Source of the DNA: Crenothrix polyspora
GTDB taxonomy: Bacteria; Pseudomonadota; Gammaproteobacteria; Methylococcales; Methylomonadaceae
NCBI RefSeq assembly: GCF_900163755.1
Contig: NZ_FUKI01000126.1
Coordinates: 99,764-163,763, forward strand
Reading direction: 5' to 3'
Length of the DNA: 64,000 nt
The notes under the pieces are model-generated. The model had not been told where the DNA came from. It saw only the letters and a list, made by a program, of their open reading frames with translations, and did not search any database. This document shows, in pieces, positions 46,570 through 56,309 of this stretch (its first letter is position 1; every line of letters starts with the position of its first letter). The position numbers and the translations under genes were made by a program.

Positions 46570-47540
46570 GCTAATAAAGTCAGTTGTGTTTGGTCAGCTA
46601 GGGTAAGTTTCGTGGACGTGATTTCTGTCATATTTAATACCAGTAATAGCTTGCAATTGTGCGAATCAGTGTGTGCCATAAGCACACTGCCCACAGCTTG
46701 CGGATTATCGGCATTATCGTCAAACACTGGTGCATTGGCGAGCGGCAGTATCGGGCTAGCACACTCGGCAACAAACAATGCCCGTTTGGTTTTGCCGAGA
46801 TAATGGGTACGCGCGACAATTTCTTGGCCGGTGTAACAGCCTTTGTTAAAACTGATACCGCCCAATTTATCCACATTGAGCATTTGTGGAATGTGCTCTT
46901 CTGACGTTTCTATATCCAGCCAGGCAATACCAGACAAGATGTCAAGACAGCGCCAAGCATCAGCATTATCAGCTTGAAAACCTTGCTGGGTTGTCATCTG
47001 CGTCCATAAAGCGATTGCACTGTTGGTATCTGCAACAACAAGTTGGCGATTTTGCGTAGCAGACAGCGATACGAAAATAGCATCTTCTTGCGTGTCGCTA
47101 GCAAACTGCGCTGATTGTGGAGGCTCTTGCGTTAATAAACCCAGTACACACAAAGTATCCGAGCTGTCCGTTAAGATGACTTTTGAGCGCAGCACGTACA
47201 TTTGCAATCTTTTTTTAACCGATTCCAGTAATACTTTGGGTAAAATAAGCAGAAAATCATCGTGTTTTTTAAGCGCTAAAAAAGTGGTGATAACACGACC
47301 TTTCGGATTGCACATGGCACCAAAAATTGCTTTTTGTGCCGTTACTTCATGTACATTACAGGTTACTTGGCCTTGCAATAAAATGGCGGCATCTTTGCCA
47401 GACACCAACAAAACGCCTAAATGTGCCAGCGAATACAGGCGTTTTTTATTATCAGATGGCCGCACAGGAAAGACAGCCTCTTGGATACTTTTAAATGTAG
47501 CCTGTTCAGACAGTAAAAAATCGTGCCAATGCGCATTCAT
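46566..47540 (-). CDS. ygfZ: Folate-binding protein YgfZ (iron-sulfur repair)
   Basis: A 324-residue tetrahydrofolate-binding protein of the GcvT-like superfamily, needed to maintain certain Fe-S enzymes. The signature KGCYTGQEIVARTHYLGK, with the essential Cys, is near residues 226-243. It ends in an ATGA overlap with the heme A synthase gene, so the two are likely co-transcribed. It begins 28 bases after phoU. Confidence 0.94.
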   Translation of the reverse strand: MNAHWHDFLLSEQATFKSIQEAVFPVRPSDNKKRLYSLAHLGVLLVSGKDAAILLQGQVTCNVHEVTAQKAIFGAMCNPKGRVITTFLALKKHDDFLLILPKVLLESVKKRLQMYVLRSKVILTDSSDTLCVLGLLTQEPPQSAQFASDTQEDAIFVSLSATQNRQLVVADTNSAIALWTQMTTQQGFQADNADAWRCLDILSGIAWLDIETSEEHIPQMLNVDKLGGISFNKGCYTGQEIVARTHYLGKTKRALFVAECASPILPLANAPVFDDNADNPQAVGSVLMAHTDSHNCKLLLVLNMTEITSTKLTLADQTQLTLLA

Positions 47541-47568
47541 AAGTTGTGGTAAGGTCGTTTAGAAAAAC

Positions 47569-48300
47569 TCATTTTTTGCCGTAATCCAATACTTTTTGCA
47601 ACTCTTCCTTCGTTGCATGCCTTACATTTTTGCCTTTCATCATGTAAATTAAATGTTCGCACACATAACAGGCATGATCGCCAATGCGTTCTAAAGCGCG
47701 CACCGTCCATAACACGTTTATGGTGCGGGTAATATTGCGCGGGTCTTCCATCATATGAGTAATTAATTGCCTAAAGATGCTGACATATTCACGGTCAACA
47801 TTTTCATCGCGGCCAGTAATGAGTGCCACATCATCAACATTCATACGGGCAAACGCATCCAGCGAATCGTGCAGCATGCCTCTGACCAAATCCGCCATGT
47901 GCTGTAATTCGTAATAACTGTCTTTTTTAGTTCCCGAACCTTCAATATCGGCGATAGAAATCGCCATTTTGGCAATACTTTCTGATAAATCTCCGACAAT
48001 TTCCAACTCGTTAATTACTTTAATCACGGTAATTAACAATCGTAAATCGAACGCGGCCGGTTGTCTTAATGCCAAAATCTGGTTGCATTCGCGGTCTATC
48101 TCTATTTCAAGATCATCAACCTGATTATCTTGCCTGATAACTTGCTCTGCCAATTCGGCATCGCCGTTGGTAAATGCTTGCACAGCCCATTCTATTTGCT
48201 GTTCAACCAAACCACCCATAGTTAATACTTTATTGCGAATGTCTTCCAGCTCTTTATTAAACTGACCTGATATGTGTTGCCCTATTTTCCCATTGTCCAC
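47569..48300 (-). CDS. phoU: Phosphate transport regulator PhoU
   Basis: A 243-residue all-helical protein with two PhoU repeats; metal-binding motifs EIVGDLSESIAKMA and ALERIGDHACYVCE are intact. It links the Pst transporter to PhoR and represses the Pho regulon when phosphate is plentiful. The start is GTG 48300 after AGAGGAATAAA. It is the last of the pst genes. Confidence 0.95.
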   Translation of the reverse strand: MDNGKIGQHISGQFNKELEDIRNKVLTMGGLVEQQIEWAVQAFTNGDAELAEQVIRQDNQVDDLEIEIDRECNQILALRQPAAFDLRLLITVIKVINELEIVGDLSESIAKMAISIADIEGSGTKKDSYYELQHMADLVRGMLHDSLDAFARMNVDDVALITGRDENVDREYVSIFRQLITHMMEDPRNITRTINVLWTVRALERIGDHACYVCEHLIYMMKGKNVRHATKEELQKVLDYGKK

Positions 48301-48312
48301 ACTTTATTCCTC

Positions 48313-49146
48313 TTATCCGTACCTGCCGGTAATGTAATCCTCTGTCTGTTTTTTGCGAGGGTTAGTAAACAGTTCACTGGTTGTGCCCATTTCAATCAAT
48401 TCCCCCATGTACATAAAAGCAGTGTAATCCGATACCCGCGCAGCTTGCTGCATATTGTGGGTGACGATAACAATTGTGTACTTTTCTTTCAATTCGTTAA
48501 TCAATTCTTCAATTTTTAGTGTGGAGATGGGATCAAGCGCCGAGGCCGGTTCATCTAATAACAACACTTCTGGCTCAATGGCGATAGCTCTTGCAATCAC
48601 CAAACGCTGCTGCTGGCCACCGGACATGCCTAAAGCATTATCATTTAAGCGATCTTTCATTTCGTCCCACAACGCCGCGCCGCGTAATGCATTTTCGACG
48701 GTTTCTTCCAGTATACGCTTATCGTTAACACCTTGAATACGTAAGCCATAAGCCACGTTTTCAAAGATTGATTTAGGAAATGGGTTGGGTTTTTGAAATA
48801 CCATGCCCACCTGCCGACGCAATGCTGCTACGTTAACGCTTTTATCGTAAATATTTTCATTGTCGATTAATATTTTACCTTCGATTCGTACGCTGTCCAC
48901 TAAGTCGTTCATGCGATTAATGCAGCGCAACAAGGTGGATTTGCCACAGCCGCTAGGGCCAATATAAGCGGTTACCCGTTTTTTGGGCATATCCATCGTA
49001 ACATTATGCAGCGCTTGTTTTTGTCCATAGAACAAATTCAAGTCTTCTACTCTTACACACACTTCAGTGGGTGGGGCTTTTTTGCTTTGTCCACGCAAAA
49101 CAGAATTCATGTCGATTGCGTGGGTACGTGATTCTTGTGCTGCCAT
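48313..49146 (-). CDS. pstB: Phosphate ABC transporter ATPase PstB
   Basis: A 277-residue ABC ATPase. Walker A is [13 protein letters not shown], the signature is [13 protein letters not shown] ([14 protein letters not shown]), Walker B is [12 protein letters not shown], and the H-loop is [13 protein letters not shown]. The N-terminal 25 residues are a poorly conserved extension. It lies 12 bases before phoU and about 90 after pstA. Confidence 0.97.
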   Translation of the reverse strand: MAAQESRTHAIDMNSVLRGQSKKAPPTEVCVRVEDLNLFYGQKQALHNVTMDMPKKRVTAYIGPSGCGKSTLLRCINRMNDLVDSVRIEGKILIDNENIYDKSVNVAALRRQVGMVFQKPNPFPKSIFENVAYGLRIQGVNDKRILEETVENALRGAALWDEMKDRLNDNALGMSGGQQQRLVIARAIAIEPEVLLLDEPASALDPISTLKIEELINELKEKYTIVIVTHNMQQAARVSDYTAFMYMGELIEMGTTSELFTNPRKKQTEDYITGRYG

Positions 49147-49235
49147 TCGTTTAACCTTATGTGAGTCGGTATTTTTGTATTGTAGTCTGTCATTTCTAGT
49201 AAAGCGTTTGTAATTTGGGCTTTCACCGCCTAAAT

Positions 49236-50891
49236 TTAGCCTTCCAAAGCACGGTATTTTTCACGTAGATTATTTCTAATGACAATAGCCGCTAAATTTA
49301 AACTGATAATCACTAATACTAACAATAGCGCTGTGGCATAGACTAAAGGCCGTGCCGCTTCTACATTAGGGCTTTGAAAGCCAACATCGTAAATATGAAA
49401 ACCTAAGTGCATAAATTTTCTGTCTAAATGCAAAAATGGGAAGTTACCATCTAACGGTAAAGTGGGGGCTAACTTCACTACGCCGACTAACATCAGTGGT
49501 GCAACTTCGCCCGCAGCTCTGGCTACCGCCAAAATCAAACCTGTCATAATGGCAGGGCTTGCCATGGGTAATACGGTTAACCACAAGGTTTCAAATTTAG
49601 TAGCACCTAATGCCAAACTGCCTTCGCGTATCGATTTGGGAATACGCGCCAAACCTTCTTCGGTTGATACAATCACCACCGGCAACGTTAATAGCGCTAA
49701 GGTAATGGATGCCCACATTAAGCCGGGTGTACCAAACACCGGTGCAGGGGCGGCTTCTGGGAAAAATAAAGTGTCAATATGGCCACCAAGGATATAGACA
49801 AAAAAACCTAAGCCAAACACACCATACACCACCGACGGCACACCGGCTAGATTATTGACGGCAATTCGAATCAAGCGCGTGACAAAACCCTGTTTGGCAT
49901 ATTCACGCAAATACACAGCAGCAACTACGCCAAACGGTGTCACAATCACTGACATAATTAACACCATTAACACCGTGCCAAAAATAGCCGGAAAAATACC
50001 CCCCTCGGTATTGGCTTCGCGTGGCTCATCGGTCAAAAATTCGCGAACCTTAACCCCGTAATGACCGATTTTATCGAACAACCCCATCGCATTAGGCTGG
50101 TATACGCGCACGACTTTAGCCAGCGGAATCGTGACACTTGCGCCACTTTCTGTTTTGGCAACCAAGGTATGCTGGCGTATTTTTTGGTAAAGCTCAGCCA
50201 GTTGTGTTTGATACTGTTTGTATTTTAAATCATAATCGGTTTTTTGCGCTGCAATACGTTGTTTGGCTTCGGTATCTAAATGATTTTCCAGTGCCAGCTT
50301 TTTTTCTTCCAGTCGCAAACGCTCCAAGCCATAATTAACCGCGCCGATTTCTTTTTTTTCCAATGTATTGATAGTTTTAAACATGATCAGTGCATCGGCC
50401 AACTTTTCTTGTACGATAGGCAAGGCCTGCTCACCACTGGCAATCACGGTATTGTTTTCTTTAAGTTCCAGCAATTGACCGTAAAAATTACCCCATTCGC
50501 GCCGCTCAATCACCATCATATTAGTAGGATAGTTTTCTTCTTTAACACGACGCGCTTGTATCCAACGAAAATCAGCGCCCGTTACATCGCGGTTACCGGT
50601 TTTTAGCTGATATTGAATCAAGGCATCTTCGTTTTCCGCCATTTTGTAGCCCGCTGATTTGGCAGCCGCTAACGAGGTGACGGTGGCATCAACTTTTTCA
50701 CCAAAGATGATTTCTTGTTTACCGTTATCGGCCTCGTAACTGTATTGCCCTACTTGTGCTGGCCAAAAATGACCAACACCCCGTACCGTAATCAAGCCTA
50801 ATAAACCCACCACCATAATCAGGCAGGTGCTGACCGCCGCTGCATTGAGCCATATCCACGGTTTGCCACTTTTAAACCATAATTTCATCAT
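49236..50891 (-). CDS. pstA: Phosphate ABC transporter permease PstA with coiled-coil insert
   Basis: A 551-residue inner-membrane permease, nearly twice the E. coli PstA length. After the first helix (about residues 14-38) comes a periplasmic-type region with a long Glu/Lys/Leu-rich coiled coil (about 165-245), then the standard permease domain (about 300-545) with the EAA-like loop ([15 protein letters not shown]). It overlaps pstC by four bases (ATGA). The extension resembles DUF3333-type PstA proteins of other proteobacteria. Confidence 0.93.
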   Translation of the reverse strand: MMKLWFKSGKPWIWLNAAAVSTCLIMVVGLLGLITVRGVGHFWPAQVGQYSYEADNGKQEIIFGEKVDATVTSLAAAKSAGYKMAENEDALIQYQLKTGNRDVTGADFRWIQARRVKEENYPTNMMVIERREWGNFYGQLLELKENNTVIASGEQALPIVQEKLADALIMFKTINTLEKKEIGAVNYGLERLRLEEKKLALENHLDTEAKQRIAAQKTDYDLKYKQYQTQLAELYQKIRQHTLVAKTESGASVTIPLAKVVRVYQPNAMGLFDKIGHYGVKVREFLTDEPREANTEGGIFPAIFGTVLMVLIMSVIVTPFGVVAAVYLREYAKQGFVTRLIRIAVNNLAGVPSVVYGVFGLGFFVYILGGHIDTLFFPEAAPAPVFGTPGLMWASITLALLTLPVVIVSTEEGLARIPKSIREGSLALGATKFETLWLTVLPMASPAIMTGLILAVARAAGEVAPLMLVGVVKLAPTLPLDGNFPFLHLDRKFMHLGFHIYDVGFQSPNVEAARPLVYATALLLVLVIISLNLAAIVIRNNLREKYRALEG

Positions 50892-53182
50892 AACGAACTG
50901 TATTTTTCGCGTAAACGCTGACGAATAACTTCAGCCAACGTGTTGAAAACAAAAGTAAAGGTAAATAATACTAGGGCAGCTAAAAATAACACCCGATAAT
51001 GTGTGCTATCGACTTCGGATTCAGGCATTTCCACAGCAATATTCGCCGCTAAAGTACGCAGACCCTGAAAAATGCTGAGATCCATTACCGGCGTATTACC
51101 GGTTGCCATCAGTACAATCATGGTTTCGCCAACAGCCCGGCCTAAGCCTATCATCACCGCCGAAAAAATCCCGGGGCTAGCCGTAAGCAAAACTACTTTA
51201 GTCATGGTTTGCCAGGTAGTTGCGCCCAGTGCTAAAGAACCGACTGTCAAATGTTTCGGTACACTAAAAATGGCATCTTCAGCAATCGAGAACATGGTAG
51301 GAATCACTGCAAAACCCATCGCAATACCCACAATTAAAGCATTGCGTTGATCATAACCTATGCCCAATTCCGCTTTAAACCATTCGCGCATTGAGCCGTG
51401 AAATAACAACAATTCTAATGAAGGCGCTAAGGCAAACGCTAACCAGCCACTGAATAAAATTACCGGAATTAAAAATGCCGCATCCCAACCTTCAGGAATT
51501 TTTTCGTATAAACTTCGGGGTAAATATTGCCAAGCATAAGCAAAAATCATTACCCCCAACGGTACGGTCATGATCAAGAAAAATAGCCCTGCCAAATGTT
51601 CTTCTACAAACGGCGCTAACCATAGCCCCGCTAAAAAGCCCAAAATAACCGTGGGTAATGCGCCCATAAGTTCAATGGTAGGTTTTACGTACTGACGCAT
51701 ACGCGGTGCCATAAAATACGCCGTGTAAATCGCCCCCATTAACGCTAATGGCATTGCCACTAACATACTGTAAAACGCCGCTTTGAGCGTACCAAATACC
51801 AGTGGTGTTAAGCTAAATTTAGGCTCAAAGTCACTGCTGGCAGAAGAGGATTGCCAAATATAATCCGGTTTAGGATAGCTTTCGTACCATACTTCTTGCC
51901 AAATAGAAGCCAATGACACTTCAGGGTGTTCGTTTTTAACATTCCAGAGGTTTATTTTTCCGTTATCTAATTGTACCAGCAGTGCATTAGCCCGTGGCGA
52001 TAACGCGGCAGCCACCGGAAGCGTTTCCCCTACTGATTTTTTAACCAATTCACGTTCAGCAGTGGAGCTGTAAATTCCCATTACGCCGTCGGCATCAATG
52101 GTAACAAAACCTTTGCGACGTTGTTCTGTTTGTATTGCCACCACCGCTTTGTCAGAGACTTTAAATGAGCGAATTTTTTGCAATGCCGAGCGGTTTAATT
52201 TATTTCTCACCATACTCCACTGCGATACCAAACCATTAGACTCACCAATCATTAGCGACAGATCACCGTTTAGAAATGCCACACGGGTGATTTTTTGCCC
52301 TGATTCAACCACATTTTGGTGTTGCTTGAGCAGCGGATTAGTCTTGTCGCTAATATCAAACACACTCAATCGGCCATCGCTGCCTACTAAAAACAACGAG
52401 GTTTTGTTTCTATCAATTAAAATAGCTTCAATACCGGCTGCGGGCATATCCAACACGGCATCGCTGCGGGTTAGTTTGTTTTCTTCAGAAAATAACGAGG
52501 TCTCTTTTTCAAAATGAGTCAGACGAATTTTACCGAGTCCTTGTGTACTATTCGCGGTTTTTGCCACAATCGTGGTGGCATTGTCACCGGTTGCCACGGC
52601 TATTTTTTCCAAGGCCGCGCCGGTATCATCTAAAATCAGGGCTTGTTCACCGGATGGATAAAACAGCTCTGGCGTAATCACCCGTGCGTCGTTTACGTAA
52701 CTGATTTTATATTGGTGTTTAACGATAATGACTTGGCCGTTAGACAAGCCATAAACCACGGTGTTTTCGCTGACGGGACTGGCCTGAGAAAAACTGGTGA
52801 TTTGTACGCCGTCGGGTATAGCGACTTTTTGATTAAGCAGGGTTTTACCGGTAGCGACATCAAAAAATATCACTTGACCCGTGTCGGTAAAACGCACCGC
52901 CACTTTATTTTGCTCTTCCATATCCAGCAACACGGTTTTACCTTGCGTAGCTTCTGGTACGGCGTATTGACTGGTGGAGTCTGCACTGGCGGGCAAAAAT
53001 AAAGGAAAAACCACGTACAGCAAATAAAAGAAGATTAACACCACGGCAACAATAACCGATAAGCCGCCTAATATCACACCATAGCCTGCAATAGAATCTT
53101 TCAGTAATCGCCACCGTTCATGAATATCACGATCCGACTTCTGCATTGACGATTTTTTTTTCTGTGCGTTTATATCCGACAT
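50888..53182 (-). CDS. pstC: Phosphate ABC transporter permease PstC with large periplasmic domain
   Basis: A 764-residue permease, over twice the usual length. One helix (about residues 33-56) is followed by about 400 residues of beta-rich repeats with propeller-like strands (FTDTGQVIFFDVATG, SDGRLSVFDISD, DNGKINLWNVKN), then the standard six-helix permease (about 465-755) with [13 protein letters not shown]. The soluble part probably lies in the periplasm. It shares an operon with pstA, pstB and phoU. Confidence 0.92.
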   Translation of the reverse strand: MSDINAQKKKSSMQKSDRDIHERWRLLKDSIAGYGVILGGLSVIVAVVLIFFYLLYVVFPLFLPASADSTSQYAVPEATQGKTVLLDMEEQNKVAVRFTDTGQVIFFDVATGKTLLNQKVAIPDGVQITSFSQASPVSENTVVYGLSNGQVIIVKHQYKISYVNDARVITPELFYPSGEQALILDDTGAALEKIAVATGDNATTIVAKTANSTQGLGKIRLTHFEKETSLFSEENKLTRSDAVLDMPAAGIEAILIDRNKTSLFLVGSDGRLSVFDISDKTNPLLKQHQNVVESGQKITRVAFLNGDLSLMIGESNGLVSQWSMVRNKLNRSALQKIRSFKVSDKAVVAIQTEQRRKGFVTIDADGVMGIYSSTAERELVKKSVGETLPVAAALSPRANALLVQLDNGKINLWNVKNEHPEVSLASIWQEVWYESYPKPDYIWQSSSASSDFEPKFSLTPLVFGTLKAAFYSMLVAMPLALMGAIYTAYFMAPRMRQYVKPTIELMGALPTVILGFLAGLWLAPFVEEHLAGLFFLIMTVPLGVMIFAYAWQYLPRSLYEKIPEGWDAAFLIPVILFSGWLAFALAPSLELLLFHGSMREWFKAELGIGYDQRNALIVGIAMGFAVIPTMFSIAEDAIFSVPKHLTVGSLALGATTWQTMTKVVLLTASPGIFSAVMIGLGRAVGETMIVLMATGNTPVMDLSIFQGLRTLAANIAVEMPESEVDSTHYRVLFLAALVLFTFTFVFNTLAEVIRQRLREKYSSL

Positions 53183-53228
53183 GGCAAAGGTCTAAAGTTT
53201 AAAATGTGACAATGATATAACAAAAAGC

Positions 53229-53270
53229 AAAAAAAACGGCCGAGATTTGATCTGCAAATCTCAGCCGTTT
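53229..53270 (-). terminator. Hairpin terminator/attenuator between pstS and pstC
   Basis: On the minus strand a 15-base stem (AACGGCTGAGATTTG with its complement, one mismatch) is followed by eight T residues. It lies 78 bases after the pstS stop. It would end most pstS transcripts and allow partial read-through into pstC, giving excess binding protein over permease. Confidence 0.85.
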
Positions 53271-53347
53271 GGTATGCCATGTATTGAGGCTTTAAATGTT
53301 AGCTAATTTATGATGTAAAATCAGTATGATAAAAAGCCAACAGTACC

Positions 53348-54328
53348 TTATTTTATCAGTGCTAAGGCTTTTTCTACCACTTTGGCAGGTAAAGGCACGT
53401 AACCGTCTTTTATAACGACCTCTTGGCCGGTTTTAGACAATACCATTTTAATGAATTCATTTTCTAATGGCGCTAAAGCGGTATTAGGTTTTTTGTTGAC
53501 ATAAATAAACAAATAACGCGTTAACGGGTATGTGCCGTTAATTGCATTTTCAGGCGTTGCTTCAACAAAAGCTTCGCCAGTTTTTTTAGCTAAAGGCACC
53601 ATTTTTATGCCAGAAGTGGTGTAGCCGATACCAGAATAGCCAATACCATTAGTCGATGATGTGACTGACTGCACTACAGAAGCCGATCCTGGTTGCTCAT
53701 TGACATTGCTTTTAAAGTCGCCTTTGCATAGGGCGTTTTCTTTAAAATAACCGTAAGTACCGGACACCGAATTACGCCCGTATAACTGAATGGGTTTTGC
53801 CGCCCATTCGGCAACACCAGCACCGCCCCAGGTATCAATATCGGCTTCTGCGCCACATTTGCGTGTCGATGAAAAAATGGCATCCACTTGAGCAATTGTC
53901 ATGCCTTTAACAGGATTGTCTTTATTGACTAAAACGGCCAAGGCATCAATGGCAACAGGGATCGCGGTCGGTTTATAGCCGTATTTACTTTCAAAAGCTT
54001 CCAGCTCGTCGTCTTTCATTTCACGGCTCATAGGGCCAAGATTTGCGGTGGCTTCTGTTAGCGCAGGCGGCGCAGTTGAAGAACCCGCTGCTTGAATCTG
54101 AATGTTGACGTTAGGGTATTCGCGGTTAAACGATTCTGCCCATAAAGTCATTAAGTTTGCTAAGGTATCAGAACCTACGCTCGATAAATTACCAGAAATA
54201 CCGCTGGCTTTTTGATAATCCGGTAAGCCTGCATCCACAGTTTGCACTGCACTGGCGCTACCGGCCATTATAAGACCCGATGCTAGGCTTATCGCGGCAA
54301 TCAAACCTTTGGTTTTAAATAATTTCAT
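53348..54328 (-). CDS. pstS: Phosphate-binding protein PstS
   Basis: A 326-residue periplasmic binding protein. A signal peptide ends near SASA (residues 24-27); phosphate-loop motifs are [11 protein letters not shown] and [11 protein letters not shown], then [12 protein letters not shown]. It captures phosphate for PstCAB. A Pho box lies upstream. The sequence belongs to the SphX/PstS group rather than the enterobacterial form. Confidence 0.94.
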   Translation of the reverse strand: MKLFKTKGLIAAISLASGLIMAGSASAVQTVDAGLPDYQKASGISGNLSSVGSDTLANLMTLWAESFNREYPNVNIQIQAAGSSTAPPALTEATANLGPMSREMKDDELEAFESKYGYKPTAIPVAIDALAVLVNKDNPVKGMTIAQVDAIFSSTRKCGAEADIDTWGGAGVAEWAAKPIQLYGRNSVSGTYGYFKENALCKGDFKSNVNEQPGSASVVQSVTSSTNGIGYSGIGYTTSGIKMVPLAKKTGEAFVEATPENAINGTYPLTRYLFIYVNKKPNTALAPLENEFIKMVLSKTGQEVVIKDGYVPLPAKVVEKALALIK

Positions 54329-54396
54329 TCTCGACTCTCAATAAATAAGATTGTTAGGAGGTTTTATAACAAACACATAATAAGCATATTCAAGTT

Positions 54397-54416
54397 ATAT
54401 GACAAGATTGTGACAA
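54397..54416 (-). promoter_or_regulatory. Pho box upstream of pstS
   Basis: On the minus strand two heptamers TTGTCAC and TTGTCAT are separated by four bases, matching the CTGTCAT-N4-CTGTCAT PhoB site. It lies about 70 bases before the pstS start, with AT-rich TATTAT a turn downstream as a possible -10. Confidence 0.85.
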
Positions 54417-54531
54417 TAGCATTTTTATTTTCTGCTTTTTGTAAAAAGCTATGATTATCAATATGCAGGGCTTGAAGCTGTGGTATTACCGGCTTTTTAC
54501 ACGCAATACCAAACCATTAGTCAGGTACTGT

Positions 54532-55209
54532 TTAAGCGTTTTTTGGGTGTCGATAATACAGATCTAATGCTTGTAAACGTTCAGGCGTACCGATATCCAT
54601 CCAAAAGCCGGTGTATTTTTGCCCAGAAACACGCTGATTTACCATACCGGCACGCAATAACGGCGCTAGTTTACTTTTGCCAGGCGGTGTGTTTTTAAAT
54701 AAATCAGGATGGTAAATGCCGATACCACTGAAAGTAAATTTTTCTGTGTCACTGGTATTCACGCAGCCGTTATTATCCAAACCAAAATCGCCCAGTGGGT
54801 TGTGCTGTGGGTTATCTATCAGCACCAAATGGGCTAAATCAATGCTTACGTTTTTAAGGGTAGCAAAAGGAAAGTCGGTAGCAATATCGCCGTTAATCAC
54901 TAAAAATGGCGCATTACCCAGCAATGGCAATGCTTGGACTATACCGCCAGCCGTTTCCAGTGCGCCCTGTGCTTCAGAAGAATAGGTAATGCGGGCACCC
55001 AGGTCGCTGCCATTACCTAGCGCCTCTTCAATCTGATAGCCTAAATGTGCGTGATTAATCACCAATTCGTTAAAACCTGCGGCGACTAATTGGTTAATAC
55101 TGTGAAAAATCAATGGCTTGCCTGCAACGGTCAATAGCGGTTTAGGCGTATGATCGGTTAAAGGCCGCATTCTTTCGCCGCGCCCTGCGGCCAGTATCAT
55201 CGCCTTCAT
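54532..55209 (-). CDS. murU: N-acetylmuramate-1-phosphate uridylyltransferase (MurU-like)
   Basis: A 225-residue nucleotidyltransferase. The N-terminal signature is MILAAGRGERMRPLTDHTPKPLL, with the lysine of the sugar-nucleotide site, then NGDIATDFPF with the metal Asp. Paired with the kinase gene (four-base overlap) it fits MurU of the AmgK-MurU cell-wall recycling route that bypasses de novo UDP-MurNAc synthesis. The pairing makes MurU more likely than a generic sugar nucleotidyltransferase. Confidence 0.9.
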   Translation of the reverse strand: MKAMILAAGRGERMRPLTDHTPKPLLTVAGKPLIFHSINQLVAAGFNELVINHAHLGYQIEEALGNGSDLGARITYSSEAQGALETAGGIVQALPLLGNAPFLVINGDIATDFPFATLKNVSIDLAHLVLIDNPQHNPLGDFGLDNNGCVNTSDTEKFTFSGIGIYHPDLFKNTPPGKSKLAPLLRAGMVNQRVSGQKYTGFWMDIGTPERLQALDLYYRHPKNA

Positions 55210-56201
55210 GCGGACAAACCTTGCTTAAACATTAGCTGGGTATTTAAGTAATTTGAAAATTCACTCAGTTCAGGGTAGCTGGCGCTAATGCGTGACACAT
55301 AGTGTAACGTGCGCGGTATGTCGTTAAGATAACCGGATTTGCCATCTCTTAAATGTAAGCGTGAAAAAATACCGATGGCTTTAAGGTGGCGTTGCATACC
55401 CATTAAATCAAACCAGCGTTTAAATTGCGCTATTGTGCAAGTAATTAACGTGGCATCAACAAGGCGCTGATGATACAGCGTCATCCACGCATCCACCTGT
55501 TGCTCTGGCCAGGCAATATAGCAATCTCTTAATAAAGATACGATGTCGTAACTAATAGGCCCTATTACCGCATCTTGAAAATCAATTACACCAGGGCAGT
55601 TTTCAGTAGTGACCATTAAATTACGCGAGTGAAAATCTCGGTGTACACAGACGCTGGGTTGCTCTAATGCGGAAGTTATCAGAATATTTTGTGTGTTTTG
55701 CCAAAGCGCGTCGGGGATTTTACTGTCCAGTAATTGATCAATATACCAGTCTTTGAAGATAGCCAGTTCGCGGGTTAACAAAGCATTATCGTAACGGGGC
55801 AGCGGGGCTGTTTCGGTAACGGTGTTAGTTTGCAGGGTAATTAAGCTATCGAATGCCGTTTGATACAGAGCCGTGGCATTGTCGGTGCTAAGTTTATCTA
55901 AAAAGCATTGTGTGCCAAAATCTTGCAGTAACAAAAAACCATCAGTGATATTGTGCTGAAAAATCGTCGGTACATTGACTTGCGAGCCACTTAATAAAGT
56001 TGCGACTTTAATAAACGCTTCGACATTTTCCTGTGCTGGTGGTGCGTCCATCACAATGAATTGTTGTTCGGGTGTGGTTACACGAAAGTAACGCCGAAAA
56101 CTGGCATCGCTAGAAGCCGGTACGCAGCTTAAAATGGTTAATAGTAAATCGTTCTCGAGCCAGTCACGCATGGCCAGTATTCTTAAGTCTTCAATCATCA
56201 T
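55206..56201 (-). CDS. amgK: N-acetylmuramate/N-acetylglucosamine kinase (AmgK-like)
   Basis: A 331-residue aminoglycoside phosphotransferase-fold kinase. The catalytic loop is VHRDFHSRNLM and the metal motif is VIDFQDAVIGPISYD. It phosphorylates the anomeric position of recycled amino sugars for MurU. It is divergent from lptD, across a gap of about 108 bases; this amgK-murU beside lptD-surA order is common in pseudomonads and relatives. Confidence 0.92.
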   Translation of the reverse strand: MMIEDLRILAMRDWLENDLLLTILSCVPASSDASFRRYFRVTTPEQQFIVMDAPPAQENVEAFIKVATLLSGSQVNVPTIFQHNITDGFLLLQDFGTQCFLDKLSTDNATALYQTAFDSLITLQTNTVTETAPLPRYDNALLTRELAIFKDWYIDQLLDSKIPDALWQNTQNILITSALEQPSVCVHRDFHSRNLMVTTENCPGVIDFQDAVIGPISYDIVSLLRDCYIAWPEQQVDAWMTLYHQRLVDATLITCTIAQFKRWFDLMGMQRHLKAIGIFSRLHLRDGKSGYLNDIPRTLHYVSRISASYPELSEFSNYLNTQLMFKQGLSA

Positions 56202-56309
56202 GCTGCTTAGGGTAGATTAGTTATAATGCAGCGGCAAATTGGGTTAAAATGCTCACTGGATGTTTTATTTTGATTCACGATTCATTACGTCACAAGACTT
56301 ACACTGCCT

